From NCBI RefSeq assembly GCF_022965805.1, contig NC_133117.1, forward strand, positions 13,354,183-13,418,182: 64,000 nucleotides of DNA, read 5' to 3'. Source of the stretch: Primulina eburnea (taxonomy: Eukaryota > Streptophyta > Magnoliopsida > Lamiales > Gesneriaceae). The first letter of the stretch is position 1. Each line of letters opens with the position of its first letter. The position numbers and the translations under genes were made by a program. Positions 23,607-35,334 of this stretch are shown here, in pieces. The notes beneath the pieces were generated by a model, which searched no databases, was not told the DNA's origin, and worked only from the letters and a program-made list of their open reading frames with translations.

Positions 23607-25516
23607 TGTGGGGACCCAGACGCTAATCATGTTCTTATTCATCATTGGGACAATTTAATCAATTATAATAAACTGGGTCTAATATTTTTTTTAAATACAG
23701 TATTAAATGCGGAACGTAATGGAATACATTCTAATATATATGTCAGTATTAAAGTACAAGTCTTGTACTACAAACGTCAAATTTAAAATAAGGTTCAACA
23801 ACTAAATGCCAAGTGCTGAATCCTATCTACAGCAATGTCAAAGTCCGTAGTCTCCACTCTAATAACGATCTCTCATCATCTCCTCGACCCTGATCCTGTC
23901 CCACTTGTTGCCATGCACACATACAAACACGAAAACATCCGGATATCTCCGGTGAGAAATACATCCCAGTATAAATCAATGAACATGCAATCATATAATC
24001 AATATAAAGCATGAAACAGATATCAGTAATATGTATCAAAATCTGAAAACATAATCAATATAAAACTGTCAATCAGACTCGTGACTCCACGTCTCAGACT
24101 AGACTCAATCCTAGTCTAGGGATCCCGGTTTCAAGACGTTGGCATTCCATATCGAATATCAGTAATAGAAGAAACTCCAATTCTATTCATCATCGATATA
24201 ACCAAACATCCGGTGTCTTGACCTATCCGTCACAGACTTTGACACTTTCGCCAATTCACTATCTTGTGACAATGTGCAATGTGGCAGTGACGATTTCATC
24301 ACTATCGACACTTATGTCACAAGATCACTCGTCTAATACTCGTCTAATACATGCTTTCTAAAATCAATAGAACAAGCATATCAATTCAAATCAATGCACA
24401 TAATAACAATAAGTATATGATTTAGGGAAACTCAAGTATATCATACTCGAGTCATTCTCCCGGTACCACATTGATTTATACCTTTCTTTTATTGCAATTC
24501 TGACGTCGTTCCCGTCTGGAATTCAAAGTCTCTCAGCACTCAATCTGGCAATGACAATATCAATAGTACCATATCAATGTACTGCTCAAATCAATACTAA
24601 TCTGATCAATCTGGATGTAACTCAAAACCAACGACATAACGGAACAATCCCGATGTCCCTGTCAATACAACATCATCAGATAATAATTACAATTTATAAC
24701 CAATATTCAATACAATCTGCAATTAATCAATAATCCAAATTTGTCCGATATCAATCGATATACTCTGAAGAATCATAACAATTTCATAATCAATCTGTTT
24801 CTCAATCTGACTTCGATTATACGATGTCTAACATGTCAAGAACATCATATATGAATCATATCTGATTCTGGCAATACCATAATTTCAAAACACAACAAAA
24901 CATAGTAAAACGTACGTCCAGTTGAAGCCTATGTCGATAGGAACACAGTACTGAAGTCGGATTGAAATTCTGACGGACGGATCTTGCACAATCACAAATC
25001 TAAAATATGAAAAGGCGTAACGATTTTTCATGTAATTTATTTGAAGCTATCCTCGGTTTTTGCTACTGAATCTCGAAGGAAAAAGAATAGCTTAACATAT
25101 AAATTTCATGGGAAAGAACAAGTGGCTCGTTCTATGTGATGCACATCTCGCGCATATGCGTGACCTCAACCGGCGCATGTGCGCGAGACCTACTGGTCTC
25201 CGCAATAAACTTCTCGGTAGCTCGCGCATATGCGCGCCCCATCACCGCCCATATGCGCGAGGTTCTCTGGACTCGAAATTTTCCTTGAACACACTCGAAC
25301 ATATGCGCGCACTCACTTCGCGCATATGCGCGAGGCCCTCTGCCCATTTTGCGCATATGCGTGCCTCCTGGTCGCTCATATGCGCGAGTTGTACTGTCTT
25401 CACACATACATCTTCTCATGCCGAATCAAATCGTGTCCCGATTAATCATCTCCTAATCATATCAATTCATAATAAATCATTTCGCAGATTAACAGATAAA
25501 AATCTCGGGCATTACA
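23607..25516 (-). mobile_element. Solo LTR, family E, 1910 bp
   Basis: Starts TGTGGGGACCCAGACG and ends GGGCATTACA. It is flanked by ACGAC (23602-23606) and ACAAC (25517-25521), a five-base duplication with one change. The interrupted family C LTR continues across it. It resembles the E4 LTRs at both termini and in its palindrome array, but is about twice as long. No coding domain. Confidence 0.8.
25146..25390. repeat. Array of about eight GCGCATATGCGC-type palindromes (solo LTR E)
   Basis: Copies of CGCATATGCG with variable edges alternate with about 15-20 bases of unique sequence, in a pattern like that of the E4 LTR arrays but with different spacers. ORFs across it are products of the repeat. 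Confidence 0.75.
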
Positions 25517-26951
25517 ACAACCCAAATCCATTGTGCCACCACTGAGCCACCCTTGACCATACCTGGCCCTAGCCCTCCTGGACCTTCGTCTCACTCTCCT
25601 GGACCAGGACACCAGCCATCACCTTACAAGACCAGTCGTGTACGACTCCTATTATTTCTTAGGGTCACGACCTTCTCTTATTATGCCACCACGAGCCACG
25701 ACCGCACCAGCCCCAACCTTGACTTTGAACCACCATCCCTAGACCCTATTTTACCAGCCTAACCAGCCCCATCCCAGCCGTGAACCACCCTAGTTGTAGC
25801 TCACCAATCGTGCGTGGGGAAGAGTCCTAGTTCATAAGGACTCCTCCCTAGCTGTTGTACTCGAGTCCTAGCCATGACTCTTTCCAACCCTTGAACACGT
25901 CAAACCCAGCCCCTAGCCCTACCCTGGCCGAGCCACGCGTATCCAAGCCCTCTTGTCGTTCCATCTTACAAATTTGTAGATTAGAAAAACCTAGGACTCA
26001 TCCTCCTAACCAAGCTCGAATCCATCCCTCGTTTTAACCTTAAATTGTCCATGTTCCACTCATTAAACATCATAATTTGGCAGCCAATCCCTTGGAAATC
26101 ATAACGTTTTTCAAACAGTGTAAAATCGTCAAAACATTGAAATATTTTTCCTATCGTTAATGGAATCATGCCTCAATATTTTCTTGCAAAAGTAATTAAA
26201 ACAAGCATAATATAGATTGAATGATGAGTCAAAGGAATTTAGAAATCTGTATTTGTGTTTTAGAATGCTCGAATATATGATTGTTAGCATGAGGCGCGAA
26301 GAACAACGAATGGGCGATGAAGACTCTTTGTTTTCTTCGTGGAGATTTTCAAAAATATTGGTGTGTGGTAGTTTTCAGCTAATATGCTCCTTAGAAGCCC
26401 TAGGTTTCTATTTTATAAATTTTAATTTGCATCTTAATGGGCTTGGGTTTTGGGCTTTTGAGTTTAGGAGCAATTGAGCCTATTAATCTTAGGTAAATTA
26501 GGCACAGTAACACCTATTTATTTGAAAAATTAAATTTTATAAAAATTTGTTTTCAAAAATTATAATTTTGATCTTTTAAAAGTCCTTCGTTTGCCCAAAG
26601 TTGGTTTCTCGGATAAAATCGAGCTCGTCTCGTAAAATAATTTAAACTCTACCATTTTTAGAAAAATATAATCATATTAATAAGCCTTGAAAATATTTAT
26701 TTTATGTTGGTCGTCCCGGTCTCCTTTTCTCATCCTATTATCGAATATTCGAAAAATATCTTCAATTATCATGAAATCATGCATCTAATCATTTAATCAT
26801 GTAATCAGTCTAATCATTTAATCATGCAATCAGACCTTTACTCATATAATATGCATCATGTAAGCATTTAAAATCAATTAGACAAAGCAAGTAAGCAATT
26901 TAAATTGTTTGCATGCACGTGGTTTACTTAGGTTGGCTTTTGGACGTTACA

Positions 26952-27413
26952 TATGTATATGTACTTGTTATTACGGTTCAGGTGTGTTGAGTCTTTAGAC
27001 TCACTATGTTTGATTGATGCAGGTGATCATGAGGATGTGGAGATTGGAGGCGCTGAAAACTGAGTAGGCGGAGCTAGGGGTGCACATGATAACCCGAGGA
27101 CCTTATATTCTTCCGCATATTATGTTTAGGAGTTAGTGATTTTAAACAGTAGTTTCGCATGTTTATGATTTTCGTTTATGCTCTGGTGATTGTAAGAATT
27201 TTTCATATTCGTTGGTGTTCTTTCTTTTGAACAGTAACTCCTCGATGATGTCACATTTTAAGATTTTGTGTAACTGCAGTTATTTTTAGTTAGTGATTGG
27301 ATGAATTTTAAAACACGTGATTAACTTATTTAAATTTTTATGTGTGTGTGTGCTTTTGGTCATAGATTTTATAAAAAAATATCTCAATAGAATTTTAAGT
27401 AGTAGACGTTTCA
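26952..27413 (+). repeat. Family D LTR fragment, plus strand
   Basis: Matches the reverse of 15494-15920: the TGAGTCTTTAGACTCA palindrome (26988-27003), an AGGTGATCATGAGG word, CCCGAGGAC, and an end at GTAGACGTTTCA. Its other end is cut by the family C LTR at 26951. Confidence 0.65.
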
Positions 27414-27672
27414 TCTTGACTTAAAATAAAATTATAACTTAAATTTTAACATCTTAATTGTCTCTGGTCTCCTTTCCCGATTCGACATCGAATATTCGTC
27501 TGAAAGATAAACCTCATTAAAAATATCTTAAATGAATAAAATTTCATAATAAAATAAATATATATACTTTTAAAAAAATTTAACACATAGCATGTATTTC
27601 TTAAATTATTAACTAAATAAATTAATAATTCAATCATTCATGGGGTTTACGTTAATAGTTTTCGGGCACCAC
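27414..27672 (-). repeat. LTR terminal fragment, family A/C-like
   Basis: Contains the family's end-region words (CTGGTCTCCTTTCCCG, ATCGAATATTCG, GGGGTTTACG) and finishes at CACCACA. Confidence 0.45.
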
Positions 27673-28573
27673 ATACAAAAGAGATACCTGACAAATGTAT
27701 GACTCGATGATATAATACATATATATACATACATATGTATTTGGGAACTCTCAATAATAGCCCAACTACTGGGCAGCGCTATCTAACGCTCTTCCAAACG
27801 CGTCAAATCCTCATGTATAACCTGCTATGGTCTCCAAAACAACCAACAAAAAAAGCAAAACAAGGGTCAGGCCCCAGTACGACAAACAAGTAAAATTACG
27901 ACAAATACAACTGACATTAAATAAAATCAAAGTAAAATGCAATTAAATGAAATGCAATACGTGTAGGTAACAAAGAAATAACTTATACCAAAACAGAGTC
28001 CAAACCAATCGCATCAGTAGTATTAAAAGTGGCCACGCGTACTAGGAATGCAGCAACGCAACATCAAGTCGCCGCTCATCCATGTACGTATCATTGAGGG
28101 TCCGGTAGCGACCCGGTCAATACTCATGCAATCATCAGGAGTGTGCTAATCATGTCACTCGCTCCATCGATGAGAAGTCAGGAGTGATCTACTCATAGCA
28201 CTCGCTCTATCGATGACTCAACAACACAACAAATCAATAATGACAGCAATCAAAGGAGACAAGACTCGAAATGCTATGCTTTAAAAGTTAATATGACTAG
28301 TCGAGAAATATCTCAAATATTCTTTTCAAAATAAAAATATTTTTAATTTATTATTTTCAGAGGATTAAAAAGAGATTATTTATCAACCTAGCAAAACAAC
28401 TCAAAATAAATGTGTGAATACAATCACATTGTTCACATAAATATGTAAAGCACGCCATAACTCATTACAAAATACTTAACATCATCTCACTTCATTATAG
28501 ACGTCATAATGAAACAATTAATGTATACCTCGACTAATATTTAATTAACCACTGAAATATCCAAAAGAATTTC
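27673..28573. other. Unassigned AT-rich DNA, probably old LTR
   Basis: No ORF or conserved domain. A near-repeat (AGGAGTG...CTCACTC GCTC with ATCGATGA) occurs twice at about 28138-28215. It was a continuous stretch with 49443 onward before the Athila insertion. Confidence 0.4.
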
Positions 28574-30043
28574 TGATCGAGCAAAACTTGCACAGTAAAA
28601 TCCCCGATAAAAATATGATTTTGTATGCTCAAAATTAATCGCAAGTGCACGATGTCAAGTAATAGTATAGTGTACGTGAGTACGAGTATCGTTCCACTGA
28701 AGACTGTGTTTAACAATTATTATTCCAGTTATTAAAACTTTAGCAACGAAATTTGAGTGAGTGTTTTATAACTAATAACATTTAATAAAACTAAATAAAA
28801 AAGTTCAAGAATTTAATGATGAGATATGAATGCTAGATCAATTGATTAAATTTCAATGAGAAATGAATTTTTTGGGAATTCTGGTTCACCTACCCCTTAT
28901 TAATTTGTTAATTCGTTCAATCGTGTTTATATGCTTCCGACAGGATCTCCTATTCAATTGAACACACTCTCTCGAGCTATGCCAAACTAATTCTACCCTA
29001 TGAAGTAATTAAATGTCTTTAATTATTTATCAAGGGTGAATCGCATTTCGATTTATGAAATCCCCTAATTTTCGACCCTTAGGACTATGATTGTCGGCAC
29101 GTATCCAATTTCATATATCTATGTAAATTGTAGATCTGCGGATTATACTACTCGATCCTATCACTAGTTATTCTCTCGAACTCACTCGTGATATTGAAAA
29201 CGTCATTAAAGTTAGCTACGCTCTAACAACACAATAAAACAATAGTATAACCAAGAACAAATCACAAATTGAAATATAAATTAACTAAATTAAAGTTTGG
29301 GGTAGGATCCCCTTAAATCCCAAAAAATATAAAAGTTTAGCTACTACAGTACATGATTGAAAATCAACAAAACAAAGTTCAAATGATAAAAACTAAATAA
29401 TAAATACTAGAAGTGACGAAAAATGCGAAGAACGATGCCCGGAAAACTTCAAATCTTCAATCCAAGCGCAAAGTGCTCTCCAAGACTCGTGGTGGCTGAA
29501 TAATCCAGTCTGAATATGTCTGAATCCCCTCCAAAACGTCCACCAATCCTTTCCATATCAGCCACCCTCCAAAAATAAGGTAATGAATCGCGCATAATAT
29601 TTTTCCAAAAGTAGGTGGCGCTCGGGCGGTAGAAAAGTACTGCTCGAGCGCCACACCTTCTGTAAACTTGCTTGGGATGTGCAGCATTCGTGCTCGGGCG
29701 GTAGAAAACTACCGCTCGAGCGCCGACTCTTCTGTAACTTGGCCTTTTGAAGACATCTCTCGCGCCCGGGCGGTAGAAAATTACCGCCCGAGCGCCGACC
29801 TTTCTGTCAAGTAATGCAGTTGTTCATCTTTCGTGCCCGGGCGGTAGAAAATTACCACTCGGGCGCCGCTCATTATGTCCACTGCCTTCTATCATTTACA
29901 CTTTGCTCCATTTTTGGTTTTCCGACCATTTTTCCTGCAAATGATTACTCTAAAACGAACAAGATGTAAATGAAATACATGCATGCACAATGCAAACACA
30001 ACTAAAACTAATGCAATAAAGCGCGTAAAAACCACACCTATCA
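28574..30043 (-). repeat. Athila 3' LTR (left), 1470 bp
   Basis: Starts TGATCGAGCAAAACTTG, ends ACCTATCA. Pairs with 47935-49437. Lacks 36 bp present in the right LTR (about 49299-49334), lost between short GCAAAT repeats. Contains four hairpin modules. Confidence 0.9.
29617..29867. repeat. Four GC-rich hairpin modules in Athila 3' LTR
   Basis: Inverted repeats at about 29617-29652, 29691-29723, 29761-29793 and 29833-29867. Each has the form GCGCTCGGGCGGTAG - AAAA - CTACCGCTCGAGCGC with minor changes. Spacing is about 70 bp. Confidence 0.85.
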
Positions 30044-30056
30044 ACCCCCTCATGCT
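30044..30056 (-). other. Polypurine tract (Athila)
   Basis: Minus strand AGCATGAGGGGGT directly abuts the left LTR. Confidence 0.8.
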
Positions 30057-31341
30057 AACCTTTTGCTTGCCCTCAAGCAAAATAGGTTACAGACCACAAC
30101 CAAAATACGAAAACAAAACACAAAATGAAAGAATTAAAATAACGAAACTGATGGTGAAGTAGCAAACTGACATCTCCTGCCTCAGCGGGTTTGTGAACCA
30201 CATCCAATTAGTCAAATCCCAACATTCATCAATAACCCTTTTAAAGCACCTTATAGCCTTTTGATTTGACCAGAAAGTGTGGTCGCGTGTGTGCTGTGGG
30301 TCTCACTAGCTCGTGCTTCAGACAGCTTTATTCACAAATCATGCGAATCACCAAATCAACAGTTCAATGCAAGTTTCCCTATCCTGAGTTCTGTTTCTAG
30401 TTGTGACCAACAAGTGAACACAAAGCGTTAAAATTTCAAGGTTGTACAACAGGAATTAGGGAGGCAATATCATGAGGTTTCAAACGGCTCAAAAAGATGG
30501 GACGTACACTGATCATTTTCATTATGCACTTGTCAGAATTTTTATCTGACATTCCTCAACGCCTTACATCTCCATCTATTTAGCCTTGGGATAGGATTTC
30601 ATCCCTTTTTGGCTCCCCACACACCTTACATCCCCCTTTCTTTCTTTCTTCTTTTTTTTTTCTTTTTTTCTTCATTCACAACACTATTTTTTTAGTGCAT
30701 AATTTTCTCAAGTGTACTCCCTAGGTTTTGAGTATAAGGAAAGTTTGTTTATTTGGCTTAGGGATAAATCTTGAGGTGTTATGCACAATTGGGACGAAAG
30801 TTATTCCGGTGGACTCAAGTGATCTACTCTATTTCATGTCACAGGTTGGTCACGACTGTCAACAAAAATTCACTCAAGTTCGACTTGCATCTCATGTTTT
30901 TCCAGTTTCTCCCACAGATTCCTAAACTCGACTGTCGGTTTACACTACCAATAACACCCACTATGTGCGCATATGGAAATTTTAAATTCACTGGGGTATT
31001 CATAACGAGTGATAAGACTAAGTAGAATGCAGTTCATTCATCCCACAATCATCATCGGCTACCAATTTACTAGTTTCACCATCACTGACACTCATGCAGG
31101 ACAATTACGAACGTAAACAAATAAGAAGACGTGCAACGACCCCCTCATACTAGAAGTGTGCAATGTCCCCATTGCACAAAAAGGAAAAAAAAGAGAAATT
31201 TATGACACATAAATGCAAACACAAATGCAGACTCATAAATATGAAAGCTGAAAATATGCCAGACGTAAACAACGGAAAGAAAGACAAACAGAAAGCAGTA
31301 AACATTAAAAGTGCAGCAAAGGGGAAACAGTGAACTCCCCT
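30057..31341 (-). other. Athila 3' untranslated region
   Basis: Lies between the env-like ORF and the polypurine tract. Has a pyrimidine-rich tract (30634-30675) and no supported gene; ORFs here are short and on the wrong strand for the element. Confidence 0.55.
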
Positions 31342-31932
31342 GATCAAAGCTCCTCCTCGTCGTGTTCCGGCGGTGGTACTCCGGTCGCATCCCCCGGCTG
31401 ACGATAGTCGTACTGAAACTGATAGGGGGGATGCTCGGAATGGGTGGCGGTATGGTGTTGGGGTCCACTCCCCCGTGGAGAAGCATCATGCGCATCATAG
31501 ATTCGAGTTGGTCCAGGCGTGCCGTGACGTTCATGTTGATCTGCTCCTGGTGGGCCATGAAGGCCAAACTTTCATCCATTTTTTCATTTTGAGTACGCCT
31601 GCGGGGTTGTGGGCGACGAGGGACGGCAGAGCTTGATCCACCGACTTCTTCCTGAGTTGGAAAGTCCATCTGTCGTTTTGCCCTCTTTCTCCGCTCATCC
31701 TCCCCACAAATTGGCTTCATCGGTTGAAGCCACTCCTCGTCGTCGCGGAAAATAACCCCCGCCCGTGCACACAGTTTGGATATGATGGTTGGGAAGAAAA
31801 GACCGATATGGCTGTTGTGGGCACTCGACATGATCTGAGCAGCTATAAGTTTGCCCACATTGATGTCGTAGTCTTGGGTTAAAGCCAACAGTAGCACAGC
31901 TCTTTCCTTTTGAACCTCGCTCTTATGCGAGA
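31342..31932 (-). pseudogene. Athila env-like ORF, C-terminal part
   Basis: Continuation of the ORF at 41377-41919, cut by the solo LTR. Readable parts include LTQDYDINVGKLIAAQIMSS and SHIGLFFPTIISKLCARAG, of the kind found in the plant 'putative transposon protein' domain of Athila third ORFs. A basic/Ser segment and a helix (ARLDQLESMMRMMLLHGG) follow. A probable extra C in a C-run near 31418 moves the frame. The frame without it ends in an acidic PPPEHDEEEL tail with a stop at about 31343; the shifted frame runs on into a hydrophobic tail down to 31145, which I treat as an artefact. Function of these ORFs is unproven. Confidence 0.65.
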
Positions 31933-33410
31933 CTGCATGTAGTGCCCAAATTTAATACACGTATAACCCATGCATTCATTTAATTATTAAATCATCTAAA
32001 TTAATTTAAAATGAGTTTTGGCGATGCATGATTTATTTAAATGCATTATTTTAAATTATTTATGTTTATGTGATGCACGTTAAAATGTCTTTCGAGCTTA
32101 ATGTTTCAGGCGATTATTCGAGGCGAGATCGAGGAAGAGACCGGTGACGATTGTGACCATTTAAAATATGGTATTTTATTTTAAGTTGAGTTTGGGGGCA
32201 TTTTAATTAATTTAGTGAGTTTTAGCATTTTTGAATCCTAAATTAATTATTTTGTGAGTTTATGATTTTAGAACTTTTAAAGTCTAGTATGGTGTGTGTT
32301 ATATTTTAAATAAAGAGTTTTATTTATAGAGGAGTAAGGATAGTATTTTAATTAAATTGTTATTTGAGTCAACCTTTTTAATTAGCATCTTGATTAGCAT
32401 TGTTAATTATTAATTAGCAAATTTTACCCCTCCTAATTATCTAACACACGCACACACACATTCTGCACACACTAAACTCACGCACGCACACACTTTTACA
32501 CACACCGATGCACGCTCAAACACACACACTTCATCCATTCTAGTTTTATTATTTTGAAAGAGAAAAGGTTAGGGTTCTTGTGCACATAGCAGCCGTCCCC
32601 CTTCCCTCTCAAATTCCAGCAATTTTCGTAATTTATTTCAAGGAAAAATCGGTGCCACGTTCGTCCCGGATCAAACCTCGCTCCATCTCCGCTTCGGTGT
32701 CGTCGTACGGTATTTTAAATATCAAAAAGGCACGTATAATCTGTTCTTGCTGTGTCGATCAAGTCATATATTGTATTGCATTGTTTTTATGCGTAAAAGT
32801 TATGTATGATGATAGTAGTTTGAGCGGATCGTGAATCGGATCAATTTCGAAGGAAAATTTTTAGATCTAAAACTCGTTTTTACTGTTCATGTCAAAACTG
32901 CGATTTTTCTGTTCATATTTTGGGAAAACGTTCAACGGAAAAGTCGTAGAGCGTTTCGATACCTTCGATTTGATATATGATTCGAAATTTTTGGACAAAA
33001 TTTGAGTGAGTTATGGCGTTTTTCGTGGGACAGCTCAAACTGCGACTTTTACGTAAATTATGTTCTTGAAGTTTTATGTTGCAGGCCTCGTTGGGGATCG
33101 ACGGGTGATCGTTGCTGCGTATAGGTATATTATTTATGATGTTGGGATGTATAATGAAGCGTCGTTTCTTGTCATTAGGCGCTTGGGAGATTGAATGTCG
33201 TATAGAACCGTTTGTTGTCAAAAAGTCTCGTTCACGGGTTTGTTGGGTTGATTGTGATTTTGGGTTGTTTTGGGACAATTGTTAGGCTTGGGTCATTGAA
33301 TTAGTAGCCTAAGATGAGCTCGTGGTGTCGATTCGTAGTCCGTGCAATCGAGTCTAGAAAGTTAAGCGAAACATGTACAAAATTTTCGTTGGTTCGCGTT
33401 CACCGTAGGT

Positions 33411-33670
33411 ACACGGACCCACACCCGGACCTCTACACGGGGTCCGTGCCTTTTGTTCTTCCGTAGTGTCTTTTTACAGTGTCTACACGGACCCCCACAC
33501 GGACCTATGCACGGGGTCCGTGCCCCTCCCTCCTTTGCGTTGTCTTTTACAGTGTCTACACGGACCTCTACCCGGACCTCAGCACGGGGTCCGTGTCTCC
33601 TCATTTCTGCGCACACAACTTCCAGTACCTACACGGACCCATGCACGGATGTAGGTACGGGGTCCGTATC
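33411..33670. repeat. Tandem array, four 73-74 bp units with ACGGACC/GGTCCGT inverted repeats
   Basis: Units start ACACGG at 33411, 33485, 33558 and 33631. Each unit holds ACACGGACC near its start and CACGGGGTCCGTG about 30 bases later, so each can fold. The spacer TGTCTTTT(T)ACAGTGTC is also shared. Confidence 0.85.
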
Positions 33671-33984
33671 CTTCATATTTTGGGAAAAATATTATAACAC
33701 GTTTGAGGTTTGATGTTATGGTTTAGTGCAAGGATTATCCAGGGTCGTGCTATGGGAAACGTTAGAACGTCCTAAGTATCGATTGAACTTGAGAGTAAGA
33801 ATGATATTTATGTCTAAGTTATGCAAGTTACGTATGTGAATTCACGTTAGTATGTGCAGCAACGACCCACGATCGAAGTCCAATGAGTCCCTCAACGCCA
33901 AGTAAGTATGTTGACGTGCAAGAAAATATTTTAAGTTTTGAGGTATGCTAAATGTCTTGTGACCAAATTATGTTAGGATTGGAA

Positions 33985-34103
33985 AGCGTTAAATTATGAA
34001 CGGGGACCAATCCGCCCGTTAAATTATGAACGGGTTAGATCGTGGTTGTGAAGCGTTAAATTATGACCGTTGATCAACTGGCCTGTTAAATTATGAACAG
34101 GGA
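33985..34103. repeat. Four copies of a CGTTAAATTATGAACG module
   Basis: Sixteen-base near-palindromes spaced about 30-35 bp; the reverse-strand equivalents are at 11066-11150 in E1. Confidence 0.75.
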
Positions 34104-34350
34104 TCTTATGTATGCGGCAGTGGATACGTCCCTGTCAGCCCAGTACTGTGGCATAGTCTGATCAGGCTCTTTTACGTTATGGGTCACTTGCTTTGAAACA
34201 TGTCTCTACGTAAAATGATCATGTTATGAATGTTTACGTATGCAGTATGTTATGAAAGTTTATGTTGATGGCACGTCTAGTTACGCATGTACGTATGTTC
34301 AAGTTTCAAGTTATGTATGCCTTATTTTAAAGTTGCATGCGATTTTATTA

Positions 34351-35235
34351 TGTGGGGACCCGGGCTCTAATTCTTATTCTTGGGATTAAATGGATCATTA
34401 CTATAAAAGTGGGTCAAATTTTTGCTTTTAACTTTAATTCTAATGTTATATAACTAAAATTCTATTACAATAGCATATGACATCCGTTTTTCAATCCGGT
34501 TTCGATTCTACAATCCTCAACTTAACAAGAACACATAATCTAGTGTAATTCATAATTTCCCCAATCCATATATTTCAAAACATGCTGGAATCAAGGAAAA
34601 CTTACGTCACCTTGCAGCTAATACGGAGAGGAGTTCAAAACCGAAGTCGGATCAAAGTTTGGATAGTTAAATCTTGTACAATCGCAATGTAAAGGTGTTT
34701 AAGAAAGAAAGCTTTCCTCCTCAGCAACCTGCCGATTCTTCTGTTGAATGAGGAGAATTCGTGCCACCTTATATATATATCTTGCATGCCTAACACACAT
34801 GGCTCATCCTTTGCATTACACGTCTCGCGCATATGCGCGGCATTATTCGCGCATATGCGCCGAACCTACTGTCTCGGCAGATTTAGCACTCGCGCATATG
34901 CGCCACTAAACTCGCGCATATGCGCCAATGGTTCTGGACGCTCCGCGCATATGCGCCACTACTCTCGTGCATATGCGCCAAGGCTGCTGTACATGTCGCG
35001 CATATGCGCCACTCTTTCCGCGCATATGCGCCAATGCTACTGGAATTCTCATGCATATGCGCGCATTCCTTCGCGCATATGCGCCATAGCTTCGGCCTTA
35101 CTCATTCTTTTGACTATCTTTCACATCTTTATTATACATTTCCCTTTCTTTTCTAGTCCAATGAAATACATCTACAATCATCTTAATTATCAACAAATCC
35201 ATCTGATTATGATAACTAAATCTTCGAGCCTTACA
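34351..35235 (-). repeat. E4 3' LTR (left), 885 bp
   Basis: TGTGGGGACCCGGG...AGCCTTACA. Contains the palindrome array 34826-35085. The plus-strand ORFs across it encode repeated RAYA/RICA/AHMR peptides and are by-products of the array. Confidence 0.95.
34826..35085. repeat. Ten GCGCATATGCGC palindromes in E4 3' LTR
   Basis: Twelve-base perfect palindromes, eight exact and two with one or two changed edge bases, arranged in pairs about 22 bp apart with longer gaps between pairs. Confidence 0.9.
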
Positions 35236-35251
35236 TTTCTCCCCCTCTAAG
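35236..35251 (-). other. Polypurine tract (E4)
   Basis: Minus strand CTTAGAGGGGGAGAAA directly next to the left LTR. Confidence 0.85.
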
Positions 35252-35334
35252 AAATGATTTCGTCCTCGAAATTGTAGATAATCACTTAAAGTACAACAAG
35301 ATGCAATACAAGCAAAAGTAAACAATTACATACA

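Larger units (their letters stand above)
18046..26951 (-). mobile_element. E3: rearranged Tekay/Del-type element with family C LTRs
   Basis: Gag-pol coding sequence (19462-23165) lies between two partial family C LTRs (18046-19461 and 23190-26951) in the same orientation. The two LTR pieces overlap in content, so they are two LTRs rather than one split copy. Both LTR-internal junctions are deleted: the right one lost the primer site and leader, the left one lost the end of integrase and the start of the LTR. Confidence 0.65.
23190..26951 (-). repeat. Family C LTR (E3, right), interrupted
   Basis: Two pieces, 23190-23606 and 25522-26951, join cleanly across the solo LTR at 23607-25516. The right end is GGACGTTACA at 26951, the expected LTR terminus. 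The left end starts abruptly in mid-LTR (AAATATCATTTAACA) right beside gag, so about half the LTR plus the primer site are gone. A run of C lies at about 23515-23528. Confidence 0.7.

Noticed and set aside
25108..25545. A 145-codon ORF in the solo family E LTR
   Set aside because: Same cause: translated palindrome array, no family similarity.
30634..30680. Long pyrimidine tract as a functional polypurine tract of another element
   Set aside because: No LTR edge adjoins it; the true Athila tract lies at 30044-30056.
31145..31341. Hydrophobic tail of the Athila env-like ORF as membrane anchor
   Set aside because: It appears only after a probable one-base shift in a C-run; the alternative frame ends normally in an acidic tail.
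33362..33713. Several overlapping ORFs on both strands near 33.4-33.7 kb
   Set aside because: They arise from the 73-bp tandem array with its GC-rich inverted repeats and have no domain.
34826..35085. Regular short repeats with spacers, resembling a CRISPR array
   Set aside because: Repeats are 12-base palindromes with very short, LTR-shared spacers in a plant retroelement; no cas genes.
34744..35250. A 168-codon plus-strand ORF with repeated RAYA, RICA and AHMR peptides
   Set aside because: It is the translation of the GCGCATATGCGC array inside the E4 LTR; it recurs at 40524 only because the LTR recurs. No domain.
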